Positions 9,281 to 18,284 are shown, counted from the first letter of the stretch. The stretch: 64,000 bases of DNA from Paraneptunicella aestuarii (GCF_019900845.1 NZ_CP074570.1:620001-684000); one strand, 5' to 3'. Program-made: numbers and translations. Notes: generated by a model from the sequence alone, not told the origin.

Positions 9281-10684
9281 ATGAACGAGAAGTGTGTGCC
9301 GAAATTTGTCCCTGAATTATTGTCGCCAGCGGGAAGTTTGCGCAATATGCGCTATGCCTTTGCTTATGGTGCCGATGCCGTTTATGCCGGACAGCCTCGT
9401 TATTCTCTGCGTGTTCGTAACAACGAGTTTAATGCTCAAAATCTAAAGATTGGCATTGATGAAGCACATGCTCTAGGCAAGAAGTTTTACGTTGTCAGTA
9501 ATATCGCGCCACATAACAGCAAAGTGGATACCTACCTAAAAGACATCGAACCTGTTATTGCCATGAAACCCGATGCTCTTATCATGTCTGATCCCGGTTT
9601 GATTATGCTGGTACGCGAACGTTTTCCAGACATGTCGATTCACCTTTCTGTGCAAGCCAATGCGGTTAATTATGCCACTGTACAGTTTTGGGCCAAGCAG
9701 GGCATCGAGCGAGTGATTTTGTCGCGTGAACTTGCGCTGGAAGAAATAGAAGTGATTCGTGAAAAAGCGCCAGACACAGAACTGGAAGTGTTTGTACATG
9801 GTGCGCTTTGCATGGCTTACTCGGGTCGCTGTTTGTTATCGGGCTATATGAATAAACGCGATCCGAATCAGGGAACCTGCACCAATGCCTGTCGTTGGAG
9901 TTACGATGTAAAAGAGGGGCAGGAAACCGAATCGGGTGACATCGTTCATGCCGTGCAGAAGGTTAAACCCGAAGAAATCATTCCCACTCTCGGTGAAGGC
10001 GAACCGACAAGCCAGGTATTTATGCTGGAAGAAAAGGAAAAGCCCGGTGTCTATATGCCAGCCTTTGAAGATGAGCATGGTACTTACATCATGAATTCCA
10101 AGGATCTTCGGGCAGTACAACACGTGCCTCGACTAACCGAAATCGGCGTACATTCATTGAAAATTGAAGGCCGTACTAAATCTCATTACTACTGCGCTCG
10201 CACTGCCCAGGTATACCGTAAAGCCATTGATGATGCCGTCGCCGGGAAGCCATTTGACGCAACACTGATGACTACATTGGAAACCCTTGCGCATCGAGGG
10301 TATACCGAAGGTTTCTTACGCCGTCATAGCCACAGTGATTATCAAAATTACGAAACTGGAAATTCCATCAGCGATAAACAGCAATTCGTTGGTGAAGTGC
10401 TGGGGCGCTGCGAAGAAACGGGTATGGCGATTATCGACGTGAAGAATAAATTCTGCGTTGGGCATTCTATGGAATTAATGACCCCGGCGGGCAATATTCA
10501 TTTCACGCTGGAAACCATGCTTGATAGTAAAGGGCAATCTATTGACGATGCAAAGGGCTCAGGTCATCAGGTACGCATTCCTGTTCCGGCCGATTTGGAT
10601 TTGGAATACGCCTTGTTGCTGCGTAATTTAGACGAAGGAACCAACACGCGTAACCCGTTTAAAGAAGCGTCTGTTGCAGTTTAA
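9281..10684 (+). CDS. trhP: tRNA hydroxylation protein TrhP (peptidase U32 family)
   Basis: A 467-residue member of the U32 family, formerly YegQ. In E. coli it takes part in prephenate-dependent formation of 5-hydroxyuridine at tRNA position 34. The U32 signature EVFVHGALCMAYSGRCLLS lies at residues 169-187, and Cys 177, 184, 200 and 204 are placed to bind an Fe-S cluster. The N terminus PELLSPAGSLRNMRYAFAYGADAVYAG is diagnostic. The start ATG has a GAGGAA site. An insertion of about 40 acidic residues after residue 210 separates the core from the C-terminal part, as in other gammaproteobacterial YegQ proteins. Confidence 0.93.
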   Translation: MNEKCVPKFVPELLSPAGSLRNMRYAFAYGADAVYAGQPRYSLRVRNNEFNAQNLKIGIDEAHALGKKFYVVSNIAPHNSKVDTYLKDIEPVIAMKPDALIMSDPGLIMLVRERFPDMSIHLSVQANAVNYATVQFWAKQGIERVILSRELALEEIEVIREKAPDTELEVFVHGALCMAYSGRCLLSGYMNKRDPNQGTCTNACRWSYDVKEGQETESGDIVHAVQKVKPEEIIPTLGEGEPTSQVFMLEEKEKPGVYMPAFEDEHGTYIMNSKDLRAVQHVPRLTEIGVHSLKIEGRTKSHYYCARTAQVYRKAIDDAVAGKPFDATLMTTLETLAHRGYTEGFLRRHSHSDYQNYETGNSISDKQQFVGEVLGRCEETGMAIIDVKNKFCVGHSMELMTPAGNIHFTLETMLDSKGQSIDDAKGSGHQVRIPVPADLDLEYALLLRNLDEGTNTRNPFKEASVAV

Positions 10685-10706
10685 TTTCAGGTAGATACCG
10701 TTGAAG

Positions 10707-11564
10707 TTAATGAGCTCTTAATTGCTCAGCGATAATAGTGAGTAGCTCACTGGCAGTTTGGTACGTAATCTTAACACCTCGGTGCATATCCAATGTTAAG
10801 TTATCGAGTTTGGCTTCATTATCCAAAAGTTGTTCAGCTATAAATAGAAGGGTCTTGTTATCAGCGATGCTACGAGCGTCATTAGCAAGCTTCATTGTAC
10901 AGGCTTTATGTTCGTCATAGTCTTGATTCTCCATAAAGCCCTCATCATATATAGCATTAATAATCTCAGGAATTTTTGAATAGTGCTTGGTCAGGTAGTA
11001 GATATCCATAGCGTCTTTGCCACGAATACCTGGTTCACGTTCTAACCAGGATATGAGTTTCAGAAGCAGCATTCCCGCTGGCGAAGCGACTTTAATCTCA
11101 AGCGACGGATTATCTACAATTGTTACATTCAAAGCGTTGTCGAAAGCTTCTTTAAATGCGGTTACCTTCATTGCTATATCATGCTTTGGCGGCCACGTTA
11201 TAGCTTGATCATCATCCGCAATATTGCCAAATGGAATAATATCAATCTCCCATTCTTCACCATTAGGTACGGTCGTTATAAATTGATGAGCTTTTTCTTT
11301 GTGAAGAATAAAGCCGTTATCCAGTAATTTGGCTTTGAGTTGTTCAAACTGTTCCCAGCTTTGAACTTGTATTGCAAAATCAATATCTCTGGTACCGCGT
11401 TCAATATCAGCCTTGAAGCCATGATGAAGAATGATGTCTCTGGCTGTGGCGCCAATAACCAGATAAGGAATATTTAACGCTTTAGCGTGTGCGTCAATGA
11501 TTTGGTAAAGCTCCACCATGCCCTTTAGAAGTTTCCCTGTGACATTAAGCGATGTAGTTTTCAT
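10707..11564 (-). CDS. AbiEii-like nucleotidyltransferase (type IV toxin candidate)
   Basis: Nucleotidyltransferase-fold protein of 285 residues. It has GATARD (residues 38-43) and the metal-binding pair Asp60-x-Asp62 in RGTRDIDFA, plus a later helical region with WLEREPGIRGKDAMDIYYL. AbiEii-family toxins transfer nucleotides, in some cases to tRNA acceptor ends. A strong AAGGAGG site precedes the ATG, and the start overlaps the end of the upstream partner by 20 bases. With the winged-helix partner this makes an AbiE-like unit. The exact subfamily and toxicity are inferred. Confidence 0.75.
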   Translation of the reverse strand: MKTTSLNVTGKLLKGMVELYQIIDAHAKALNIPYLVIGATARDIILHHGFKADIERGTRDIDFAIQVQSWEQFEQLKAKLLDNGFILHKEKAHQFITTVPNGEEWEIDIIPFGNIADDDQAITWPPKHDIAMKVTAFKEAFDNALNVTIVDNPSLEIKVASPAGMLLLKLISWLEREPGIRGKDAMDIYYLTKHYSKIPEIINAIYDEGFMENQDYDEHKACTMKLANDARSIADNKTLLFIAEQLLDNEAKLDNLTLDMHRGVKITYQTASELLTIIAEQLRAH

Positions 11565-12567
11565 AGAACCTCCTTGCTGCGTCTATGTTTCGTGGCTCAA
11601 AGCTTGCCACAAGATTGGCGTAGACTAAAAGGGGATGTGCCAATCCGTGTTGCTGATCTTCAATTTTGTCGATAGACAAAAGTGGTTCAACCAAAATGAC
11701 TTTGGAAGCATTATGATGATAAAGCTCCTCATGCTTGGCTCTCCTCAGTCTGGCGGCTTTTAACACTTCATTTTTATGTTCTCGGTTTACATAAATTAGA
11801 TAGTCCTTTGCATTGAGGTAGTTATCGTATTTTTCGACGGCGTATTCGCCACCCCAAAGAGCATGCAATTTTTCTAATTTCAGGCTTTTCAGTAACTCAG
11901 GATTGTCAGTAAAGTAAACATCTTTGCTGAGTTTGGCTTCTACACTGGTTGGATAGGCCGCTAGCCATTTTTCCAATAAAGCGCTCCGGTTGGCTAACTC
12001 ATTCTGATGCTGACCTTTTTGAATAATGAATCCTTGGTAGATCAAGTCATCGATCACTTGCTTGACTGTACCAAGAGCCACTTCCGCTGCTTCAGCGATG
12101 GTTCTCATAGGTGCTCTTGTTAATTCGGGATAAGCCAGAAGCATGAAAACAACCTTCATGCCTTTAGGCTGAAAAGCCTTACCTAACTGTTTTACCATAG
12201 CCACTTCGTTAGGCGATTTTTCAGGTTTTTTGCCCTGAATGTCGATATAAACGGGAGGTTGGTTGATGTAGGCGTTACCCGCCACATCAAGGAATTGCAC
12301 TTGTAGCTCTTTAAGATAAACGGCGAGGTTAGGGTTTATATAGTCTGCAATTAAAATGCTTTTTTGATTTAGTTGTTCAGTCAGTTTTTGAACATGATTT
12401 TTACTTAGCCATTTTTTGCACTCTATGGGGAGCGAGTGGTTAATGCCGGACAGTATTAACTCACCATCATTCAGGCTGTTTTTAATCAGTCGATAATCAA
12501 CTTTTAACCCTGTTTGTTGGTTTAATTGACCAACTGCTTTTTCTATAAGCTCTTGCTGTTCTAACAT
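11545..12567 (-). CDS. AbiEi-like winged-helix antitoxin/repressor
   Basis: A protein of 340 residues with a nuclease-like N-terminal half and a winged-helix region (MRTIAEAAEVALGTVKQVIDDLIYQGFI, roughly residues 154-181), then a C-terminal AbiEi-like domain containing ALWGGEYAV and VNREHK. It is the first gene of a two-gene operon with the nucleotidyltransferase. AbiEi proteins counter AbiEii and repress their own promoter. The ATG at 12567 was chosen; a TTG at 12576 is possible, and neither has a strong ribosome site. Two matching inverted repeats lie just upstream. Confidence 0.75.
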   Translation of the reverse strand: MLEQQELIEKAVGQLNQQTGLKVDYRLIKNSLNDGELILSGINHSLPIECKKWLSKNHVQKLTEQLNQKSILIADYINPNLAVYLKELQVQFLDVAGNAYINQPPVYIDIQGKKPEKSPNEVAMVKQLGKAFQPKGMKVVFMLLAYPELTRAPMRTIAEAAEVALGTVKQVIDDLIYQGFIIQKGQHQNELANRSALLEKWLAAYPTSVEAKLSKDVYFTDNPELLKSLKLEKLHALWGGEYAVEKYDNYLNAKDYLIYVNREHKNEVLKAARLRRAKHEELYHHNASKVILVEPLLSIDKIEDQQHGLAHPLLVYANLVASFEPRNIDAARRFYENYIA

Positions 12568-12585
12568 TTCGTTCAATTACTTGTC

Positions 12586-12671
12586 ATGTTCATTAATATT
12601 GAACATAAGTGAAAAACGAACGTGAAGCAAGTTTATTGTTCAATATTTGTTTGTGTTCATTAATTTTGAAC
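12586..12671 (-). promoter_or_regulatory. Two inverted-repeat operators upstream of the AbiE-like operon
   Basis: ATGTTCA-ttaatat-TGAACAT (12586-12606) and GTTCA-ttaattt-TGAAC (12655-12671) share arms, a 7-base A/T spacer and spacing, and are 69 bases apart. A further half site GTTCA occurs at 12639. Paired inverted repeats bound by the antitoxin are the known pattern for AbiEi autoregulation, so these are the likely operators. Confidence 0.7.
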
Positions 12672-12830
12672 GATGCTAAAAAGTGAACGACATCCAGCTT
12701 AATGCAATCTCAAAAGCGCTCGAAATAGTGATGAAACAGGAAATGGATCCTATGTACAAAAACCATTAAAATTCTGTTTTTAGGCCGTTGATTAACCAGT
12801 TGTATAGGTATTTTCAGGAAAAACAAATAG

Positions 12831-13076
12831 ATGGCATTAAAGATTTTAGACACTTGCATCAACTGTGATATGTGTGAACCGGAATGTCCTAATAAAGCCA
12901 TTTTTATGGGGGAAGAAATCTATGAGATTGATCCCAATCGCTGTACTGAGTGTGTCGGCCATTACGATAATCCTACCTGCATCAGTGTTTGTCCTATTCG
13001 CTGTATTACTGTCGATCCGAATCATCAGGAAACATTGGATCAGTTGGCAGAGAAATATGTGAGATTGACGTCTTAA
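12831..13076 (+). CDS. yfhL: YfhL-family 2[4Fe-4S] ferredoxin
   Basis: An 81-residue ferredoxin with two cluster motifs. Cys 9, 12, 15 and 19 follow CxxCxxCxxxCP. The second set, Cys 38, 41, 50 and 54, has the enlarged eight-residue gap (CTECVGHYDNPTC) characteristic of the YfhL/alvinella-type ferredoxins. It is a soluble electron carrier; the physiological partner is not visible here. Single-gene unit, with a CAGGA site before the ATG. Confidence 0.92.
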   Translation: MALKILDTCINCDMCEPECPNKAIFMGEEIYEIDPNRCTECVGHYDNPTCISVCPIRCITVDPNHQETLDQLAEKYVRLTS

Positions 13077-13093
13077 CGTTGCAGGGAAAAGAG

Positions 13094-13113
13094 ATGCTGA
13101 CATTCGTCAGCAT
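13094..13113 (+). terminator. Hairpin after yfhL
   Basis: ATGCTGAC-attc-GTCAGCAT is a perfect 8-bp stem with a tetraloop, 18 bases beyond the yfhL stop. No long T-run follows, so termination is probable rather than certain. Confidence 0.5.
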
Positions 13114-13180
13114 GACGATGTTTCAAACAGTTTCAAACAAGTGAGGTAAGGAGAAGCTGTTTTCACGGGAACTTTCAGAA

Positions 13181-13243
13181 AGAGCGCTAGCATAACGCTC
13201 GTCATTCTGGTGAAGGCCAGAATCTGGTCGCTATGCTAGCTCT
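13181..13243. repeat. Nested palindromic intergenic repeat (dRS3-like core)
   Basis: Outer arms GCTAGCATA (13186-13194) and TATGCTAGC (13232-13240) enclose a second perfect palindrome, ATTCTGG-tgaagg-CCAGAAT (13204-13223). The 20-bp core has the layout of ATTCC-N8-GGAAT repeats (dRS3-like) that are widely scattered in proteobacterial genomes. It lies between the convergent yfhL and mscS genes and may also terminate mscS. Confidence 0.65.
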
Positions 13244-13250
13244 AATGTTC

Positions 13251-14072
13251 TTAGTTATCCTGCTTATGCAAATGCACATCCATTTGAGGAAATGGAATAC
13301 CAACGCCAGCCTTGTCCAATTCCAGCTTAATGTTTTCCATCAAAGAAAAACGGGTTGGCCAGTAATCACCGGTGTTAACCCAGGGGCGTACCACGAAATT
13401 CACTGAAGAATCAGCCAGCTCCAGAACCGCGACGTTAGGCGCTGGATCTTTCAATACTCTTTCATCGGCATTGACAACATCGGTTAATACTTGCTTGGCC
13501 AGCTTGATGTCTGAGTCGTAACTCACACCAATAACCAAATCAATGCGACGTTTTTCTTCTCTGGAGTAATTGACGATGGATGAACCTGTAATGGAAGCAT
13601 TAGGTATGATGATGACTTTGTTGTCGGGAGTATTGACGGTGGTTGAAAATATCTCGATTTTTTTCACCGAACCTGCGACACCCGCCGCTTCAATGTAATC
13701 TCCGGCCTTGAAGGGGCGAAACAAAATAATGATAACGCCAGAAGCAAAGTTAGATAACGAATCTTTTAAGGCCAAGCCAATCGCTAAACCCGCAGCACCC
13801 AAAATAGCAATAAAGGAGGTGGTTTCTACACCCAATTGCCCAAGTGCCATAAGCAGTACCGCTACCATGATCAATGAGTAAACAATGCTGGATAAGAAGG
13901 AACCTACCGCCTTATCAACGGATCTTTTTTCCAGCATGGATACGAACAAATTTGTGGCGTATTTCCCTACTTTTCTCCCGAAATATAAAATAACCAGGGC
14001 GATAAGAATGTTAAGTGCATAGGTGGTGATTAACTGAGAGTTGTTATTAAGCCAATCTTGAATTATTTCCAT
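13251..14072 (-). CDS. mscS: Small-conductance mechanosensitive channel MscS
   Basis: Inner-membrane tension-gated channel of 273 residues that releases solutes on osmotic downshock. Three N-terminal helices are present, and the pore helix TM3 (ILGAAGLAIGLALKDSLSNFASGVIIILF) carries the Gly/Ala ridges. The beta domain (FRPFKAGDYIE...GSVKKIEIFSTTVNTPDNKVIIIPN) and the C-terminal cytoplasmic vestibule ending in PFPQMDVHLH follow. Length and order match E. coli YggB throughout, without the final short tail. Confidence 0.95.
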   Translation of the reverse strand: MEIIQDWLNNNSQLITTYALNILIALVILYFGRKVGKYATNLFVSMLEKRSVDKAVGSFLSSIVYSLIMVAVLLMALGQLGVETTSFIAILGAAGLAIGLALKDSLSNFASGVIIILFRPFKAGDYIEAAGVAGSVKKIEIFSTTVNTPDNKVIIIPNASITGSSIVNYSREEKRRIDLVIGVSYDSDIKLAKQVLTDVVNADERVLKDPAPNVAVLELADSSVNFVVRPWVNTGDYWPTRFSLMENIKLELDKAGVGIPFPQMDVHLHKQDN

Positions 14073-14281
14073 TATGATTTCTCAATGTGTCTGAGTGAGT
14101 GTTCTAGAGGTTAAAAGGATAATCAGATTTTACTGATGTGCTAAAAAGAATTTATATATCTCATATTATCGACCAAGCATAGTAAAATAACCAACTTTCT
14201 GATCTGTATAGATATTGTTCAACTTTTGCAGGTGTAACGGAGGAATGACTTGATAATTTAGGGGCTAATTGGAAGTGATCC

Positions 14282-14299
14282 GTTCCCATCCTTGGGAAC
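14282..14299. other. Short hairpin downstream of peroxidase gene
   Basis: GTTCCCA-tcct-TGGGAAC forms a perfect 7-bp stem 13 bases after the minus-strand peroxidase stop. No T-run follows on that strand, so it is either a weak terminator or a small palindromic repeat. Confidence 0.45.
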
Positions 14300-14312
14300 C
14301 TGACTTGTAATA

Positions 14313-16052
14313 TTAGCGCAAGAAAACGTATTCCTGAATTTCGCTACCAATATCTGTATTGCGGCGAATGATGTCAGCCAGTGTTGAACTTGCGACCGCT
14401 TTTTGCTCTACCGCTGTCAGGTAATTTTGATACCAGAAACGATCACCATCACGAAGCCTTTCAAACTGACGTTTCAAAATGGTGAAGAATAACTCTCCTA
14501 CCATCGCGTCTTGATAGTTGTCTTCCGCTAAACCACCAACCCAGAGATCAATAGAATTGACATCGCCATAGGCTTTTTTAAGCTTCTCTTGAACGACGGT
14601 GTCTGAAGTAATTTCAGCGAAACTGCTTACAGTACCAAGTCCCAGAGATTTTCTCGCGTAATTATAGGAAGGTAAGCCATGATCACGTCCACGCTGAATA
14701 TTTAAGGACGCTAAGTCAAAACCGCCATTGCCGGGCTGACCAAACAGGAAGTTACGAACGTCGTCAATAACGTAGCTGTCGAGTTCTTGTGCAGTTTGAT
14801 GCGCTAGTCCTCTTAAAATTGGGTCAATATCGTATTCAAGAATTTGCTTGGGAGCGAAGAATGAATCTCGCAATGGTAAATGTCCGCCGCTGATTTCTTC
14901 CAGGTTGGCATCAAGACGCAGAATGGTGGGGCTTAACAAGCTGTGACCTAAGCGATATGCAGCAGTCGAGAATTCGTTGGCAATGCTGGGATTCGCTTTG
15001 GGGTTGTAGCCCGCATAAGGGGAAAGTGCTCCTTTACCTAATAGCACAGGCAGAAACTCGTTGTAAGTGATCACTTGCATTTGGGCACCAACGATTTTTC
15101 TGGCTTGCTGAAAAATCTCTTCGCCACTTAAACTGGGATTTCTTTGTGCTATCAGAGTTGCCAAGCGATTATGTTCACGTACAAATAATGTATGCATGGC
15201 TGTTAGGCCAACCTGCTCATTAGCTCGTACGTCACCTGCTAGAAATAACGTGTCACTATCGCCACCTGCATTAGGCAGTCCTCTGACATTAAAAGGCAGG
15301 AACTTATCTTTGTAGGTTCTTAATTTCCCTGTTCCATCGAACGTACGTAAAGCCCTGACCCGGGTAAGTGATGAGCCATACACGTTAGAAGCATCAATCC
15401 AGGCGGTAATTTCGTTAATTTGCTGGCGAGGGTTACCCACATCAGTACCGGTAAATTCGTCGTAAATTGAACGGTTAAGCGGAATCGAAGTACCTGTCGA
15501 ATCCGGGTCGAAATAAGGGTCGCCAAGAGGTACTTTGATATTGGCAGGTTCAGCAGGAGACACACCATCTGTCAGATCTATATCGTGATCCAGAAATTGT
15601 CCCCACTGCCATAGATAATCGGTTGCTTTTCTGAAATTAGCTGTGCTGCCTGTTTGGGCTAGTACGTAGTTACTAATGGATCGTGCAGAATTACGGTTCA
15701 GACCTGCCAGCTTTGAAATTCCATCACTGTAGTCTGCCACAGTGTAACGTACTAACTTCTGGTGAGTAGAACCTATATGAGTGGCATACAAGTTGTTATT
15801 CGTACCGTCGTAGGTGCGAACATCGGTTGCGGTTTCCGCAATCTCAATTGCTGATTCTTGTCTGATAATTTGACGAGCCGGAGAGGTTTCGTTCTTTTCT
15901 TTTGGCTGTTGCGCTTGTTGTGAAACGTGAACTTGCTTTTTAGATAAGTCGAGATCGGTATTCTGTGTCGTTTGGGTATCGGTTTGAGCGGCATTTGCAG
16001 TGACGCTGAATACTGCAAGAGCAACAACGCTCAGCCTTAATGTCTTATTCAT
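14313..16052 (-). CDS. Secreted animal-type haem peroxidase, copy 1
   Basis: A 579-residue enzyme of the animal haem peroxidase (peroxidase-cyclooxygenase) superfamily. The signal peptide ends at about TANA (residue 21). The distal site WQWGQFLDHDIDL has Asp155 (haem ester), His156 (distal) and Asp157 (calcium). The calcium loop is AWIDASNVYGS. Arg276 and Glu279 lie in VRANEQVGLTAMHTLFVREHN, the proximal His370 in AYRLGHS, and IQRGRDHG at 452-459. All residues for peroxidase chemistry and two ester links to haem are present. The residue after Glu279 is Gln, not the Met that forms the sulfonium link in myeloperoxidase. It follows a close paralogue in the same direction. Likely periplasmic or exported. 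Confidence 0.9.
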   Translation of the reverse strand: MNKTLRLSVVALAVFSVTANAAQTDTQTTQNTDLDLSKKQVHVSQQAQQPKEKNETSPARQIIRQESAIEIAETATDVRTYDGTNNNLYATHIGSTHQKLVRYTVADYSDGISKLAGLNRNSARSISNYVLAQTGSTANFRKATDYLWQWGQFLDHDIDLTDGVSPAEPANIKVPLGDPYFDPDSTGTSIPLNRSIYDEFTGTDVGNPRQQINEITAWIDASNVYGSSLTRVRALRTFDGTGKLRTYKDKFLPFNVRGLPNAGGDSDTLFLAGDVRANEQVGLTAMHTLFVREHNRLATLIAQRNPSLSGEEIFQQARKIVGAQMQVITYNEFLPVLLGKGALSPYAGYNPKANPSIANEFSTAAYRLGHSLLSPTILRLDANLEEISGGHLPLRDSFFAPKQILEYDIDPILRGLAHQTAQELDSYVIDDVRNFLFGQPGNGGFDLASLNIQRGRDHGLPSYNYARKSLGLGTVSSFAEITSDTVVQEKLKKAYGDVNSIDLWVGGLAEDNYQDAMVGELFFTILKRQFERLRDGDRFWYQNYLTAVEQKAVASSTLADIIRRNTDIGSEIQEYVFLR

Positions 16053-16308
16053 GGAATAAATTCCTAATTTTTGAAAAATGAAAGTGTTAACTACGGGGAA
16101 TGTAAGGTATTAAAAATTACCCGATTGTTCAATAAAGGTTAAATAAGTATTCTCAAATTAACGTATATATAAAAAGAGGTAAGTATTTTATACGTTTTTA
16201 AATTAAGGCTTTTTCACTTGAGACAGATGCAAATGTTTGTTAGGGATGTATATCTACGAATTATTATTTCTTAAATTCGAAAGTTAATACTGCTGGAAAG
16301 TGAAGAGT

Positions 16309-16360
16309 GAGCTTCCCAGCCAGTTTGTCTAAGGTGGGGTAACAAACTGGAGGGAAGCTC
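16309..16360. other. Long hairpin between the two peroxidase genes
   Basis: Two stacked inverted repeats form one long stem: GAGCTTCCC (16309-16317) with GGGAAGCTC (16352-16360), and CCAGTTTGT (16320-16328) with ACAAACTGG (16342-16350), loop 13 nt. It lies 17 bases after the upstream peroxidase stop. No T-run follows on the minus strand, so it could act as an mRNA 3'-end stabiliser or partial terminator within a two-gene transcript. The rest of 16053-16376 shows nothing else definite. Confidence 0.6.
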
Positions 16361-16376
16361 TAGGGAAAAGTGTGAA

Positions 16377-18092
16377 TTATCTTCTTACTTTAAATACGTT
16401 ACGTTGTAGTTCTGCGCCAACGTTGGTGTTTTGGCGGATCACTCGGGATAGGGAGGTTTCTTCGACCCGAGCAATTTGCTCCTGATTTAAGTCATTTTCA
16501 TACCAGAAACGATCACCATCTCGAAGCGCTTCAAATTGATGACGTAAGATGCGGAAGAAAGTTTCACCTACCATTGCGCCTGGAAATTTGTTTTCGGCTA
16601 ATCCGCCTACCCAAAGGTCGATGTCGTTAACATTCTTGTAGGCTGAAGCAAGGCGCTGACGTAAGTCGGGTTTTGATGTGACCTGTGCGAATGACGTATA
16701 GCGAGGCAAGCCTAATGCTTGACGTGCATCATTTAACGAAGGTAATCCGTGATCTCTACCGCGCTGGATATTGAGAGAGACTAAATCGAATCCGCCGTTA
16801 CCCGGTTCACCAAACAGGAAGTTGCGCACGTCGTCAATGACATAGGTATCTACGCCTTGGCAACGTTGAGAAGCCAGCCCTCTTAAGATGCTATCGATAT
16901 CGTTTTCGAGGATCTCCTGTGGCGCGAAGAAGGCGCTACGCAGTGACAAATTGCCATTAGCGATAACATTAAAGTTGGCATCCAGACGCTGTATTTCCGG
17001 GCTAAGCAGGCTGTGCCCCAGACGGTAAGCCGCAGTGGAAAACTCATTGGCAATGCCTGCTTCAACGTTGGGCTTGTAACCTGAATAGGGTCTAAGTGCA
17101 TCGCGACCCAGTAGCATGGGAATAAACTCTTTATAAGTAATGACCTGAATTTCAGCCGTGACCATTTTTCGAGCGCGTTGATAGATCTCTTCATCGCTTA
17201 AGCCCGGATTTCTTTGAGCTATATTGCTGGCGATACGATTATGCTCTCTAACGAAGAGGGTATGCATGGCGGTTAATCCAACTTGCTCGTTGGCTCTAAC
17301 GTCGCCCGCTAAAAACAGGTTACTTCCGTTGCCACCGGCATTTGGCAAACCCTCTTCGTTAAAAGGCAAAAAGTTCCCGGCACTGGTTTTCAGTTTTCCG
17401 GTTCCATCAAGTGTTCTCAATGCTTGAGCTCTTTCCTGTGATGAACCGTACACGTTTGATGCATCGATCCACGCAGTAATTTCGTTTAGCTGTTGGCGTG
17501 GATTGCTGGCATTGGTCCCGGAGTTGGTATCGTAAATGGAACGGTTAAATGACATGGTCACTGTGCCGGTTGAATCGGGGTCGAAGTAAATATCTCCAGC
17601 AGGAACCGAGATATCTTCATGTTCGGAAGGGGATACACCCACCGTTAAATCAATGTCGTGATCCAGAAACTGTCCCCATTGCCAGAGAAAATCCGTTGCG
17701 CCTTTGCCGTTATATTGCTCATGGCTTTGAGTGAATACTATGTTGCTTATTTCACGAGGCGAACGGCGATTTTCCCCAGCTAGTGTTGAAACGCCATCAC
17801 CATAATCAGCAAAGGTTAAACGGCGCAGTTGAATGCCGGTCGAACCCATTTCAGCGTTATTGATATTGTTGTTGCTACCATCAAAGGTGCGCATTTCAAC
17901 ATCGGTTTCTCTTTGCGGTGCGATTACAGCCTGACGTTCAATTCGACGAGCCGGAGAAGTATCGCTTTGTGGCAAGCGAAGTGCAGGTCTTTCATTGTTG
18001 GTGGTATTAACTTCTTGTGCCTTATCCTGAGCACTAGCGTTAATTGACATAATAGCGAGTGCTAACAAACTTATTTTCATTTGTGTACGCAT
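16377..18092 (-). CDS. Secreted animal-type haem peroxidase, copy 2
   Basis: A 571-residue paralogue of the next gene downstream, very similar along nearly its whole length. The signal peptide ends near INASA (residue 21). Catalytic residues are conserved: Asp144, His145 and Asp146 in QFLDHDIDLT, Arg266 and Glu269 in VRANEQ, and the proximal His360 in AYRLGHS, with IQRGRDHGLP towards the C terminus. The ATG at 18092 was chosen because CAGGAT lies 8 bases upstream; a second ATG at 18080 would shorten the signal peptide only. The tandem pair indicates duplication. The function is probably oxidation of halide, thiocyanate or phenolic compounds outside the cytoplasm; the substrate is not known. 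Confidence 0.9.
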   Translation of the reverse strand: MRTQMKISLLALAIMSINASAQDKAQEVNTTNNERPALRLPQSDTSPARRIERQAVIAPQRETDVEMRTFDGSNNNINNAEMGSTGIQLRRLTFADYGDGVSTLAGENRRSPREISNIVFTQSHEQYNGKGATDFLWQWGQFLDHDIDLTVGVSPSEHEDISVPAGDIYFDPDSTGTVTMSFNRSIYDTNSGTNASNPRQQLNEITAWIDASNVYGSSQERAQALRTLDGTGKLKTSAGNFLPFNEEGLPNAGGNGSNLFLAGDVRANEQVGLTAMHTLFVREHNRIASNIAQRNPGLSDEEIYQRARKMVTAEIQVITYKEFIPMLLGRDALRPYSGYKPNVEAGIANEFSTAAYRLGHSLLSPEIQRLDANFNVIANGNLSLRSAFFAPQEILENDIDSILRGLASQRCQGVDTYVIDDVRNFLFGEPGNGGFDLVSLNIQRGRDHGLPSLNDARQALGLPRYTSFAQVTSKPDLRQRLASAYKNVNDIDLWVGGLAENKFPGAMVGETFFRILRHQFEALRDGDRFWYENDLNQEQIARVEETSLSRVIRQNTNVGAELQRNVFKVRR

Positions 18093-18284
18093 AATTTTTC
18101 ATCCTGTGTTGTTGTTCAAGCATATTGCTTATAACTCTCAAAACGGATGACGATTCACTTGGTTGACACAATGATCAAAAAAAATTTACATTTTTTATTT
18201 TTCATGAGGAAAAAATGAGAGCGGGAAAGGGCTTGGAGCGGGTATAATTTTTCTACTTATTTTTCGTCAGGCTCATTTTTAATC

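Noticed and set aside
18163..18191. TTGACA at 18163-18168 as the promoter of the MBL-fold gene
   Set aside because: The sequence 17 bases downstream (TTACAT) is a poor -10 box, and a consensus TATAAT lies closer to the gene at 18243-18248.
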